Shown: positions 24,801 to 32,260 of the stretch, piece after piece
Numbering within the stretch: position 1 is the first letter of the stretch
How the letters are laid out: each line of letters opens with the position of its first letter
NCBI GenBank assembly: GCA_900102385.1
Contig: FNBQ01000008.1
Location: forward strand, 1-64,000
DNA: 64,000 nt
Direction: 5' to 3'
Source: Bacteroidales bacterium KHT7
GTDB lineage: Bacteria; Bacteroidota; Bacteroidia; Bacteroidales; Bacteroidaceae
Translations under genes and position numbers: made by a program
The notes under the pieces: model-generated
Told to the model about the DNA's origin: nothing
What the model saw: the letters and a program-made list of their open reading frames with translations, nothing else
Databases searched by the model: none

Positions 24801-24893
24801 AAATAGCATATTGTATAGCAATAAAATATAACTAAACTATGATTAGCTTAATCAAGAAGAGGGGTATTAACTATCTTCTTATTCTTTTGTGTC

Positions 24894-25889
24894 TCACTTG
24901 CAACACTCTATAAAACTTCTGAATAGAGGCATAGCCGTTTCGTAGGACATAAATTGAGAAGCGTTGGCATTGTTCACACCTTTGCCCAAATGCTTGACAA
25001 TGGCGGCTTCGGGGTGGAACTGCACAGCTACGGCACAACGCTTATCCTTGCGTTCGATGCCCTCGATGGTCTCAATGCCCGAAACGCTTGTAGTGGCAGT
25101 TACGCTTAACGGAGTGCCATCTACACTTAGTATAGCCTGATGATGCCACGAAGGAACTGCTGTCAACGTAGTGGTGCCGAACATTTTAGCCAAGTGCGAA
25201 TCGCCGGCTAATTTTACATCGTGAGGGGTGTAGTCGCGATAGGTTTCGCCTTCACTTTTTTCTCTGCGATGTTCATAATTATAGTCCAGGTTATGAGAGG
25301 CAAACCACACAGGCAAATCTTGTATCATGGTTGCGCCCGACACCACACCGAGCATCTGCGAGCCACGGCAAAATCCTAAAATTGGAATGTCGTGGTCGAG
25401 ACAATACGCCATTGTCAGATAATCCGAAACATCACGTGCTGCATTATAATCAATCTCTGATTTTATATGGTGCCAATCTTCCTGCACGGCATAGAGACTT
25501 GGCGATATGTCCTCGCCGCCCGTAAACACCACACCATCGACATCACGAAGCACTTCGGCAACATTAGAGCCATTGTAAGAATTTGCGCGTACAAGCAAAC
25601 CTGCATCATTGCTCAGATATCCGATACCGTCGGCATCGAGTTGGTTAACCGATACTGAACTGCCTTCATAATCTATGTACGAAGCTTTTACCTGTGGCAA
25701 CACCGTCACGTTAACGCCAGCCTGCCTGAAAGCCTCTACTACGTTAGTGCAAAACTCATTATCAGTATCTTCTCGCCACGCAATGGCGATTTTCAACTCT
25801 TTATGATTATCGTCTCTGCTTGTTTTCGAACATGCGCCACAGAGTATGACAAATATTACGGCTATATGCCAAATTTTTAGTTGTTTCAT
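24894..25889 (-). CDS. C26-family gamma-glutamyl hydrolase-like lipoprotein
   Basis: This 331-aa class I glutamine-amidotransferase-fold protein has a lipobox CGAC (C20). It resembles gamma-glutamyl-GABA hydrolase/PuuD (peptidase C26): GVVFTGGEDISPSLY, nucleophile C174 in GFCRGSQML, and the His-Glu pair H292/E294 in VQFHPEA. Most PuuD enzymes are cytoplasmic, so the lipoprotein signal points to gamma-glutamyl peptide hydrolysis in the periplasm or on the surface. It is last in the minus-strand operon that starts at 28465, 7 bp after the GNAT gene. Its last 49 codons are duplicated at 22397. Confidence 0.86.
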   Translation of the reverse strand: MKQLKIWHIAVIFVILCGACSKTSRDDNHKELKIAIAWREDTDNEFCTNVVEAFRQAGVNVTVLPQVKASYIDYEGSSVSVNQLDADGIGYLSNDAGLLVRANSYNGSNVAEVLRDVDGVVFTGGEDISPSLYAVQEDWHHIKSEIDYNAARDVSDYLTMAYCLDHDIPILGFCRGSQMLGVVSGATMIQDLPVWFASHNLDYNYEHRREKSEGETYRDYTPHDVKLAGDSHLAKMFGTTTLTAVPSWHHQAILSVDGTPLSVTATTSVSGIETIEGIERKDKRCAVAVQFHPEAAIVKHLGKGVNNANASQFMSYETAMPLFRSFIECCK

Positions 25890-25896
25890 ATTTTGT

Positions 25897-26526
25897 TCAT
25901 AACAATTTCTTCAAGCTCCAACTTCCCACCTTCCTTCCGTCGTGCTCAATTTCGCACTCATGAAATATTTCGTAGCCTCGCTTGGTATAGAAGGCAAGAT
26001 TATCTTCCGAGTTTGTGAAGAGAACAATCTCGCGGCCACCCCGTTGGCGGACATAGTCCTCCTGAAATGCCAGGAACTGGGTGCCGATGCCTTGTCCCTG
26101 GAAGTCTGGCTCGACCTCAAACATACTGAGATACCATACGCCCCGATTTGTTTTCTGATAGTCGTGGCATGGTTTACATGCCCCTTCGTCCATGGCGAGA
26201 TAGCCGTTCACGTTCTTCCAGTTGGCGACCAAATATACCTTCCTGCCATCGTTGATAAAACTCTCCCATAACGATGGCGGCTGAAAATCCGGGGACTCCA
26301 AGGTTGCACGCCCGACAAGACGTCCCTGCTGACGCGCCGCCAGCAGGTCGGCCTTGCCGAAGTTGCTCTTCATTACGCAGTTCATAAATGCGTGCAGACT
26401 TCTGAACCGCTCTTCATCGTCTGGGAAATAGAGCGCAACGTAGGCATAGTCCTGATAGGCTCGGGCGGCGAGTGCCACTGCCGCCTTCAGTTCTTCGCGT
26501 TTAAGATTTCCGAATTCGATATTCAT
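25897..26526 (-). CDS. GNAT-family N-acetyltransferase
   Basis: This 209-aa cytoplasmic protein has the acetyl-CoA loop Q-G-Q-G-I-G (in FQGQGIGTQF, about residues 142-147). The typical C-terminal GNAT strand follows (VLFTNSEDNLAFYTKRGYEIFHE). No signal peptide is present, in contrast to its operon partners, all of which are lipoproteins. It lies 8 bp after one lipoprotein gene and 7 bp before the C26 gene. The acceptor substrate is unknown; an amine or amino acid released by the C26 enzyme would fit but is only a guess. Confidence 0.85.
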   Translation of the reverse strand: MNIEFGNLKREELKAAVALAARAYQDYAYVALYFPDDEERFRSLHAFMNCVMKSNFGKADLLAARQQGRLVGRATLESPDFQPPSLWESFINDGRKVYLVANWKNVNGYLAMDEGACKPCHDYQKTNRGVWYLSMFEVEPDFQGQGIGTQFLAFQEDYVRQRGGREIVLFTNSEDNLAFYTKRGYEIFHECEIEHDGRKVGSWSLKKLL

Positions 26527-26534
26527 ATTAGCCT

Positions 26535-27536
26535 TTATTCTTTACCTGTTACAGGAATGCCACCGAAGAGGTGTCTTCCATGCCGATGCTTCGGACGGAA
26601 ATCTGTTCCATCTTCTACCGTCATTACCGAAGGAGCCGCCAGACGAGTTTCCCCGTTCCCATTTGCATATTCGTAAGAAAACTTAAAACCAGCCATTGTG
26701 GCCAGAGAACCATCCTCATTGAAAGTGAAACTGAAATTCCACTTGTGATCAGGGTCTTCCTGATTGTCGTTGCCGATGTAAGTCATCCTTGAAGGCAACC
26801 TGTCAGGCCCGATACCCATCAGCCCGATAAATGGCAGGAAAAAGTAAGTGTCACCTACCGACGGGAAACCATGGTATATGCCCCACTGCTTATATTTATT
26901 CGGGTAATCGGCATCATAGTAATACTTATATTTATAGAAACCTGATGACTTCGTTTCATTTTCAGTTTCCTCACCATCGAAAGCCAAATACTGCAACAGG
27001 CCATCTTTCCAGTCAAAGGTGACCTTATAATTCCATTCCAAATAGAGTCGTTCCCCATCTTTAATTCTGTCAATTACGCCATATAATGAGCAAGACGACA
27101 GATGACCTTCGCTATCATAATTGAACGAGTTCTTTTCGGAAGTAGCATAACCTTCTTCTTCGTAATCGGTGTCAAAAACAGTGATATATCCTTGATTATT
27201 ATATTTGACCGAATAGATTTGGGTGCCTGTCTCACCATCGGAGTACTTCCAGGTTTCAATTATTTTGTTTGCAGGATAGTCGAAGGTGAACTGATCCTCC
27301 ATGTTGTCATACGAGGCAGTGACAGATTCAAGCACACCATCGTCCGAATAATGCAACACTCGTTGGCTGAATGACTTCAGTCGCAGACCGCTCTCCGGGT
27401 CGATAATACCCGTCAGGGCAGAACCATTGTCAACGCCACGGCTGGCGTTGTCATCATCATCGTCACAAGATACGAAACTCACACTCATTGTCGTGGCTAT
27501 CATGATAGCCATCATGCGCAAAATAAACTTGTTCAT
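26535..27536 (-). CDS. Lipoprotein of unknown function, paralogue 1
   Basis: This 333-aa protein has a lipobox VSC (C24) followed by five Asp. The mature part opens ALTGIIDPESGLRLKSF, and the rest has weak repeated strands such as FNYDSEGHLSS, so it is probably an all-beta protein. It resembles small Bacteroidota lipoproteins of the DUF4595 sort, but that label is from memory. It is 32 bp downstream of a clear paralogue that shares the same N-terminal 60 residues and a shared IGLMGIGPDRLPS block. No catalytic motif was seen. It is in an operon with GNAT and C26 genes. Confidence 0.75.
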   Translation of the reverse strand: MNKFILRMMAIMIATTMSVSFVSCDDDDDNASRGVDNGSALTGIIDPESGLRLKSFSQRVLHYSDDGVLESVTASYDNMEDQFTFDYPANKIIETWKYSDGETGTQIYSVKYNNQGYITVFDTDYEEEGYATSEKNSFNYDSEGHLSSCSLYGVIDRIKDGERLYLEWNYKVTFDWKDGLLQYLAFDGEETENETKSSGFYKYKYYYDADYPNKYKQWGIYHGFPSVGDTYFFLPFIGLMGIGPDRLPSRMTYIGNDNQEDPDHKWNFSFTFNEDGSLATMAGFKFSYEYANGNGETRLAAPSVMTVEDGTDFRPKHRHGRHLFGGIPVTGKE

Positions 27537-27568
27537 ATCAAAATATTAAATTAGGTGTTAAATACTAA

Positions 27569-28465
27569 TTACTTGCTGTCTGTGGCATATTCGTAGGTGT
27601 ACTCCCAGCCGTTAGCCTTAGCCACAGAACCGTCGGCATTGAACTCGTAACTGCAAGGATAAGTCTCTGTACCGTCATTTCCGACAGTACCTAACTTGTC
27701 TTTATAGGTGAAGGTAACCGACGAAGGCAACTTGTCAGGTCCTATGCCCATAAGTCCGAGATAGGGGAGAAAAATGGAGTTGTTATCGCCGAAGACGTAG
27801 AAGTAAACCCATTGCTTGTGCTTATTCACATATTCCGTGTCGTAACCGAACGTATAGACAGCCGACCATGTCCGTGCATTCTCTAAGCCGATATCTTCGT
27901 ACGCTATTTCCTTCAAGAGACCATTCTCCCAAGTCAGCGTGACCTTTTCAATCCAACTGGAGGTATATGGCTTGCCAAATTCAATGCCGGTCTCCCCTCC
28001 TGATTGGGTCATGGATGTCAGATGTCCTTCATTGTCGTAGGTGTAGGATGCCGAACCAGTTCCAGTCCAATTGCTTTCAAAGTAAATACTGCTGCCGGTC
28101 TCTTGGCTTTCGTAAGATGTCATTCGACCCATTTTGTCGTAGTTCACGGCAAATTCGGTCACATAGTTGTAAAAAGAATTATTCCTTCTGCGAATCTTGT
28201 CTGGACCATATTGGAAAGCATAATCGTCCAAATAATCTTTGTGCGCAATGGAATCGAACAACCCTTCATTGTTGTAATACACAGTATATTCACCGAAGGA
28301 TTTCAGTCGCAGGCCGCTCTCCTTGTCGATAATACCCGTCAGGGCAGATACATTGTTAACGCCACTGATGCCATTGTCATCATCATTGTCACATGATACT
28401 AAACTCACACTTATTGTCATGGCTATCATGACTGCCATTAAACTCCATAAAAAATCCTTTTTCAT
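27569..28465 (-). CDS. Lipoprotein of unknown function, paralogue 2
   Basis: This 298-aa protein has a lipobox VSC (C25), then DNDDDN, then ALTGIIDKESGLRLKSF, nearly the same as its downstream neighbour. A YDNEGHLTSM strand and the block LMGIGPDKLPS match that paralogue. It is first in the four-gene operon, with a candidate -7 box TAGATTTG at 28614-28607 in front. The start codon and leader are duplicated at 22744. Function is unknown. Two adjacent diverged copies suggest paralogues kept for different ligands. Confidence 0.78.
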   Translation of the reverse strand: MKKDFLWSLMAVMIAMTISVSLVSCDNDDDNGISGVNNVSALTGIIDKESGLRLKSFGEYTVYYNNEGLFDSIAHKDYLDDYAFQYGPDKIRRRNNSFYNYVTEFAVNYDKMGRMTSYESQETGSSIYFESNWTGTGSASYTYDNEGHLTSMTQSGGETGIEFGKPYTSSWIEKVTLTWENGLLKEIAYEDIGLENARTWSAVYTFGYDTEYVNKHKQWVYFYVFGDNNSIFLPYLGLMGIGPDKLPSSVTFTYKDKLGTVGNDGTETYPCSYEFNADGSVAKANGWEYTYEYATDSK

Positions 28466-28722
28466 GTCAATCTATTATTAGTTGGTTTTCAGTTGGACAT
28501 TTCTATGAACCTGTTAAAATCCAATTGAGATTTGTCCTATCCATAATATATTATTTTTTCAGGTGTCAGAAAGTCAAAACTCGTGACTTTTTACATTGTC
28601 TTTTCGCAAATCTATAAAAAAATATGAATAAAAAAAATAAAAAATTAAATTTTCTTACTATTTGCCCATGTGTTGTTGCTGTTTTAATGGGGGAAAGTAG
28701 TTTTTTTAGCGTTATATATTAT
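28466..28722. promoter_or_regulatory. Divergent leader, copy B
   Basis: This is the homologue of 22745-23014. The minus-strand -7 box TAGATTTG (28614-28607) serves the lipoprotein operon. The plus-strand -7 box of copy A (TATATTTG) has decayed here, with ACTATTTG in its place. After the shared TATATATTATGAA the clostripain gene is missing, so the plus-strand side is dead. Confidence 0.65.
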
Positions 28723-28732
28723 GAACCTTAAT

Positions 28733-28820
28733 TCTGCAACACAAATTCACAATTCAGAATTGACAATGGACAGTTGACAATGAATAATTCATAATTCAGA
28801 ATTGAGAATTCATAATGGTA
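28733..28820. repeat. AATTCA/GAATTG-type short repeats, left flank of the island
   Basis: Variants of AATTCACAATTCAGAATTG and AATTCATAATTCAGAATTG follow one another. Close relatives lie at 41518-41552 just after hsdR and at 15560-15605. Copies therefore bracket the 29.5-41.5 kb defence genes. Confidence 0.65.
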
Positions 28821-28999
28821 GAAAAAAAGGACTATTTTGTCTTTTGGTAAATACAAAATAGTGGCAAGGTACGTCCAAGGTAGGTGGGGGAGTTGAAAGT
28901 TGAAAATTGAAACTGCTTTAATTCAAAATTGCAGTTGACAATTTTTTTGAAAGAGAGTTGAAATTTGAAAAAACGTATCAAGTAAGGCAGAAGGTTCGG

Positions 29000-29190
29000 G
29001 CAAGCAATGGAGTAGTAAGGGGATAGTAAGGGGATAGCAAGTCGATAGCAAGTCGATAGCAAGCCGATGGTAAGCCGATAGTAAGCCGGAGGGTACGGGC
29101 AAGGTTCGAAGAAGTAAGCCGATAGCAAGGGAGTAGCTACGGGGTAGGAACGGGGTAGCTACGGAGAAGCAACGGAGAAGAAAGCCGATA
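29000..29190. repeat. 11-bp tandem repeats (GATAGTAAGGG type), copy 2
   Basis: Two blocks at an 11-bp period: about nine units from 29000 to 29098 (for example GATAGTAAGGG at 29022, GATAGCAAGTC at 29033 and 29044, GATAGCAAGCC at 29055, GATAGTAAGCC at 29077) and about seven units from 29110 to 29186. The final two bases vary among GG, TC and CC. Because 11 is not a multiple of 3, this cannot be a coding repeat of simple period. Confidence 0.85.
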
Positions 29191-29409
29191 ATAATTCACA
29201 ATTGGCAATGTTTTTTTGGGGGGAGATGAGTCCGTTTATAAAATCCTTCGTTATTTTTATTGCTATCAAAATAACAGCTATGATACTTGGAATATTACAA
29301 AATACATCAGCAGGATGTCTCAAAATGGAAGTTTTTGCAAAAAATCATAAAAATGAGCCATAAAAAGACAAATTGTAATATTAACCAAGGACTATTCAGA
29401 AGATTTTTG

Positions 29410-29417
29410 TATTTTTG
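29410..29417 (+). promoter_or_regulatory. -7 box of the WYL-regulator gene
   Basis: TATTTTTG matches TAnnTTTG and lies 74 bp before the GTG start. No TTTG at -33 was found. The transcription start would be near 29423, just before the inverted repeat at 29437. Confidence 0.5.
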
Positions 29418-29436
29418 TAGGCTATAAGTGCCCATC

Positions 29437-29460
29437 AAATCTGTACAGTTGTGCAGATTT
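29437..29460. promoter_or_regulatory. Candidate operator for the WYL regulator
   Basis: AAATCTGTAC-AGTT-GTGCAGATTT is a 24-bp imperfect inverted repeat with one mismatch per arm pair. It sits between the -7 box and the start codon of the WYL gene, where repressor binding would block transcription. WYL-type defence regulators such as BrxR and CapW bind palindromes in similar positions. Confidence 0.5.
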
Positions 29461-29491
29461 AGAAGTGGAATAAAGATAAAGAAATTTATTT

Positions 29492-30508
29492 GTGCCAGCA
29501 GATAAACAAGTATTGTTGCGGTATCAGGTTCTGAACAAGTGCTTTAGAAATAGATATAGGGAATACACCATCGACGACCTTGTTGATGAGTGCAACAAGG
29601 CATTGTGTAGAATTGATAGGCCTAATGTTTCCAAACGTACCATTCAGAACGACATAAATATCTTAGAAGCGGATTACGGCATCGAGTTAGATGAGAAACT
29701 AAAACAAGGAAAGAAACGCCTCTATCGATATGTTGATACGAACTATACGATTCCACTATTCCGCATCAACGACGAGGAGCGTCACAAACTTCAGGATGCC
29801 ATTCGCGTATTGAAATATTTTGAGGGCGAACCAACGTACGACTGGGCAAGGACACTCTTGATGCAGATTGAGGGAGGCTTGTTTACTGACGAATCAGCTC
29901 CCGTAGTTACATTCCAATCTAATCCAGATCTGAAAGGCCTTGATTTATTTGGAAAGTTCCTGCAAGCTATCATTAAGAAGTGTGTACTGAAGATTGAATA
30001 CGCTCCTTTTGGTAAAGACTGTTATAGCGAAAGGGTATATCCCTACCATCTGAAGCAGTTTAATAATCGCTGGTATCTCATTGCCCAAGCTGTTGGCTAT
30101 GACTCTTTAGGTCATTATGCCTTAGACCGAATTGAATGTTTTGAAGAAATATCCATGCCCTACAAAGAGTCTGAAGTGGTTTTCGAGGAGTATTTTGATG
30201 ACGTGATAGGTGTTACCGTTCCAGAGCATATTGAACCTGTGGATGTGGTGATGCGTGTTAGCAACAACCGTTTCAACTACATCAAGACCAAACCCCTTCA
30301 CCTTTCTCAGCGAGTTATCTCTGAAGATAAGAATCATACCACGATATCTATCAATGTCAAGATTACCAAGGAGCTAATAGCACTCATTCTCTCGTTTGGC
30401 CCCGATATAGAAGTGGTTTCCCCGGCGTCCCTGAGAGTGGAGATTACCAAGAATATTCGTGCTTTGAATTACAATTATCGCATCGATGAAGAAAACCTGC
30501 ATAGATAG
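29492..30508 (+). CDS. WYL-domain transcriptional regulator
   Basis: This 338-aa protein has an N-terminal helix-turn-helix region (about 5-80, with VSKRTIQNDINILE) and a WYL domain with W194-Y-L in NNRWYLIAQ. A WCX-type C-terminal region follows (about 235-335). The best start is a GTG at 29492; no nearer ATG fits the HTH. WYL proteins are ligand-responsive regulators often found at the head of phage-defence operons. Here it stands first in a plus-strand run with the ATPase gene 50 bp downstream and type I restriction genes after that. An inverted repeat lies in its leader and suggests autoregulation. It is preceded by a repeat-filled spacer that ends the neighbouring module. Confidence 0.88.
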   Translation: MPADKQVLLRYQVLNKCFRNRYREYTIDDLVDECNKALCRIDRPNVSKRTIQNDINILEADYGIELDEKLKQGKKRLYRYVDTNYTIPLFRINDEERHKLQDAIRVLKYFEGEPTYDWARTLLMQIEGGLFTDESAPVVTFQSNPDLKGLDLFGKFLQAIIKKCVLKIEYAPFGKDCYSERVYPYHLKQFNNRWYLIAQAVGYDSLGHYALDRIECFEEISMPYKESEVVFEEYFDDVIGVTVPEHIEPVDVVMRVSNNRFNYIKTKPLHLSQRVISEDKNHTTISINVKITKELIALILSFGPDIEVVSPASLRVEITKNIRALNYNYRIDEENLHR

Positions 30509-30558
30509 ACATTACCTTTGCAGCGAGAATAAAAATAAATACAATTATAATTAAGAAT

Positions 30559-32259
30559 ATGAGACAGATCGGTTTTAAAAATTTTAGGAGATTTGCTAGT
30601 CCTCTCACAATTGACTTTGGTAACATCAATTTGCTTGTAGGAGGAAATAACTCAGGTAAATCAACTGTCGTCAAAGCTCTTCTTTTGATAACAGAGAACC
30701 TTCGTATGCTGACGGAGGACTCTGATTATTTCTTGAACATAAGGGAGGAAGATGGAAAAAAAAGGAAGCGAGAATATCATCCTGAATTTAATTTTGCTCC
30801 TAATATTCTACATGATGCACTTCACATTGGCACGTTTGAAAGAGCAATAAACAATGAGTGTGCCACTTCTGACGAGATGAATTTATCAATTGTATATGGT
30901 GATATGTACAAAGTAACCATTACCATTATACGTAATGAGGCTTCTGAGTTGCCTACAGCACCAATTAAACAAATTACAATTGAAGATCTTCACAATGAAC
31001 TATCTATAAATCTTGATTATAACAAACAAGTAGCAGAGATAAATATCACACGCGACTTCAATGATTTGGATAATATAAGATTCATATTCCGCCATACAAA
31101 TATTAAGTTGAAAGATTACGAGGATTTACTCACCTATCCATTTTCGGAAGAAAAGTTCAATCAAATCCTTGAAAAACTTAATAATGATAAATTAAAGAAA
31201 CAGCAAGATAAGAAGTTGGAAGAGCCAGGCTTCTTCGGTTCTGTAATTAGCGAGGATTACAATATGATTCGTAATATTCGTAGAATTAAGGAAGAGTTCA
31301 TTCTTGCTTCCAACTTGGATTTCAGCAGTGGTATAATAATTAAAGAAGATTTTGATAAAATAAGAATTCCTCTTCCATTCTTGAACTATGGTTTCATGAG
31401 AATGGGGCGCTATTATCGTGAGTTTGATGAAGAAGAGCAACAGAGGCCTCTTGATGATGTTCATAAATATTTGTATTCTAAACGCGATTTTTTCCGCAAA
31501 CTCACTATTACACTTAGTCGTTGTATACAAGAGCCAAATACGGAATACTTGTATGCACATGCTGTAAATCAGAACACATTGTATCGAATAAACAGTCAGA
31601 ATGACTACATGTCGAATACGATTCAAGAGTATTTTTGTTCAAATATAAAAAAGGGCGAAGAAGAATACAGATTCATTCAGAAATGGATGGAAGTATTCAA
31701 TATTGCTTCTGATTTTGTAGTTTCACCAGTAGCTGGCTGCGAGGCTTACACGGTAAAAATTGGAGCTGTTGGTACTAAACAGAATAAGTGGATGAACCTT
31801 GCTGAAAAAGGTATGGGATCCATTCAAATGATGATTCTCCTTTTTAAGATTGCAACATTGATTAGGAAATATAAAGGAATTGGACGTTCTCGTAGAGAAT
31901 TTATGCCAGTAATCCTTATTGAGGAACCTGAGCAGAATCTTCATCCAAGTCTACAGAGCAAGTTAGCAGATTTGTTCTTTGAGATAAACGAGAAATACAA
32001 AATCCGTTTCATCGTAGAGACTCATTCTGAGTATCTGATCCGTAAAGCTCAGGTTCTCGTTGGTAATATGGAGTGCAAAACACAAGAAGAAACTAACGAA
32101 AAGAATCCATTTAAGGTGTTCTATTTTCCTTCAAATGGAGTGCCTTATGACATGGGTATGGCACCGACAGGCAAGTTCTTAAACAACTTTGATGAAGGTT
32201 TCTTTGATGTTGCTGCGAAATTGAACATGGAAGTTATACGTAGAGAGAGGAAAAAGTAG
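30559..32259 (+). CDS. DUF3696/OLD-like AAA ATPase, putative defence protein
   Basis: This 566-aa protein has an SMC/OLD-type ATPase head split by a long insert. Walker A is G28-G-N-N-S-G-K34-S-T; near the end come a Walker B ILIEEPEQNLHP (E455-E456) and an ETHSEYLI switch (H489). The C-terminus (FYFPSNGVPYDMGM...GFFDVAAKL) is like the DUF3696 cap seen in many ATPases of defence islands. No TOPRIM or nuclease domain follows, so any effector must be in trans. The next gene starts one base after its stop, which suggests translational coupling. The coding region looks AT-rich compared with the hsd genes after it. Known relatives sit in two-gene anti-phage systems, but I cannot assign this pair to a named one. 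Confidence 0.8.
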   Translation: MRQIGFKNFRRFASPLTIDFGNINLLVGGNNSGKSTVVKALLLITENLRMLTEDSDYFLNIREEDGKKRKREYHPEFNFAPNILHDALHIGTFERAINNECATSDEMNLSIVYGDMYKVTITIIRNEASELPTAPIKQITIEDLHNELSINLDYNKQVAEINITRDFNDLDNIRFIFRHTNIKLKDYEDLLTYPFSEEKFNQILEKLNNDKLKKQQDKKLEEPGFFGSVISEDYNMIRNIRRIKEEFILASNLDFSSGIIIKEDFDKIRIPLPFLNYGFMRMGRYYREFDEEEQQRPLDDVHKYLYSKRDFFRKLTITLSRCIQEPNTEYLYAHAVNQNTLYRINSQNDYMSNTIQEYFCSNIKKGEEEYRFIQKWMEVFNIASDFVVSPVAGCEAYTVKIGAVGTKQNKWMNLAEKGMGSIQMMILLFKIATLIRKYKGIGRSRREFMPVILIEEPEQNLHPSLQSKLADLFFEINEKYKIRFIVETHSEYLIRKAQVLVGNMECKTQEETNEKNPFKVFYFPSNGVPYDMGMAPTGKFLNNFDEGFFDVAAKLNMEVIRRERKK

Positions 32260-32260
32260 T

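Larger units (their letters stand above)
24572..24893. other. Spacer with periodic AAAGCTTT array
   Basis: This 322-bp convergent spacer between the clostripain and C26 genes has no gene. It holds the 22-bp-period array and the inverted repeats listed next. Confidence 0.7.
28723..29491. other. Repeat-filled spacer before the defence island
   Basis: This spacer has no gene. It holds AATTCATAATTCAGAATTG-type words (about 28733-28820), TTGAAAATTGAAA words (about 28890-28970), the long 11-bp array and the WYL-gene promoter and operator. An open frame on the minus strand (28832-29128) only translates the 11-bp repeats. Confidence 0.7.

Noticed and set aside
28832-29128. A 98-codon minus-strand frame (PPAYYRLTIGLLSTCYRLA)
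   Set aside because: It is just the translation of the 11-bp repeats and has no relatives expected.
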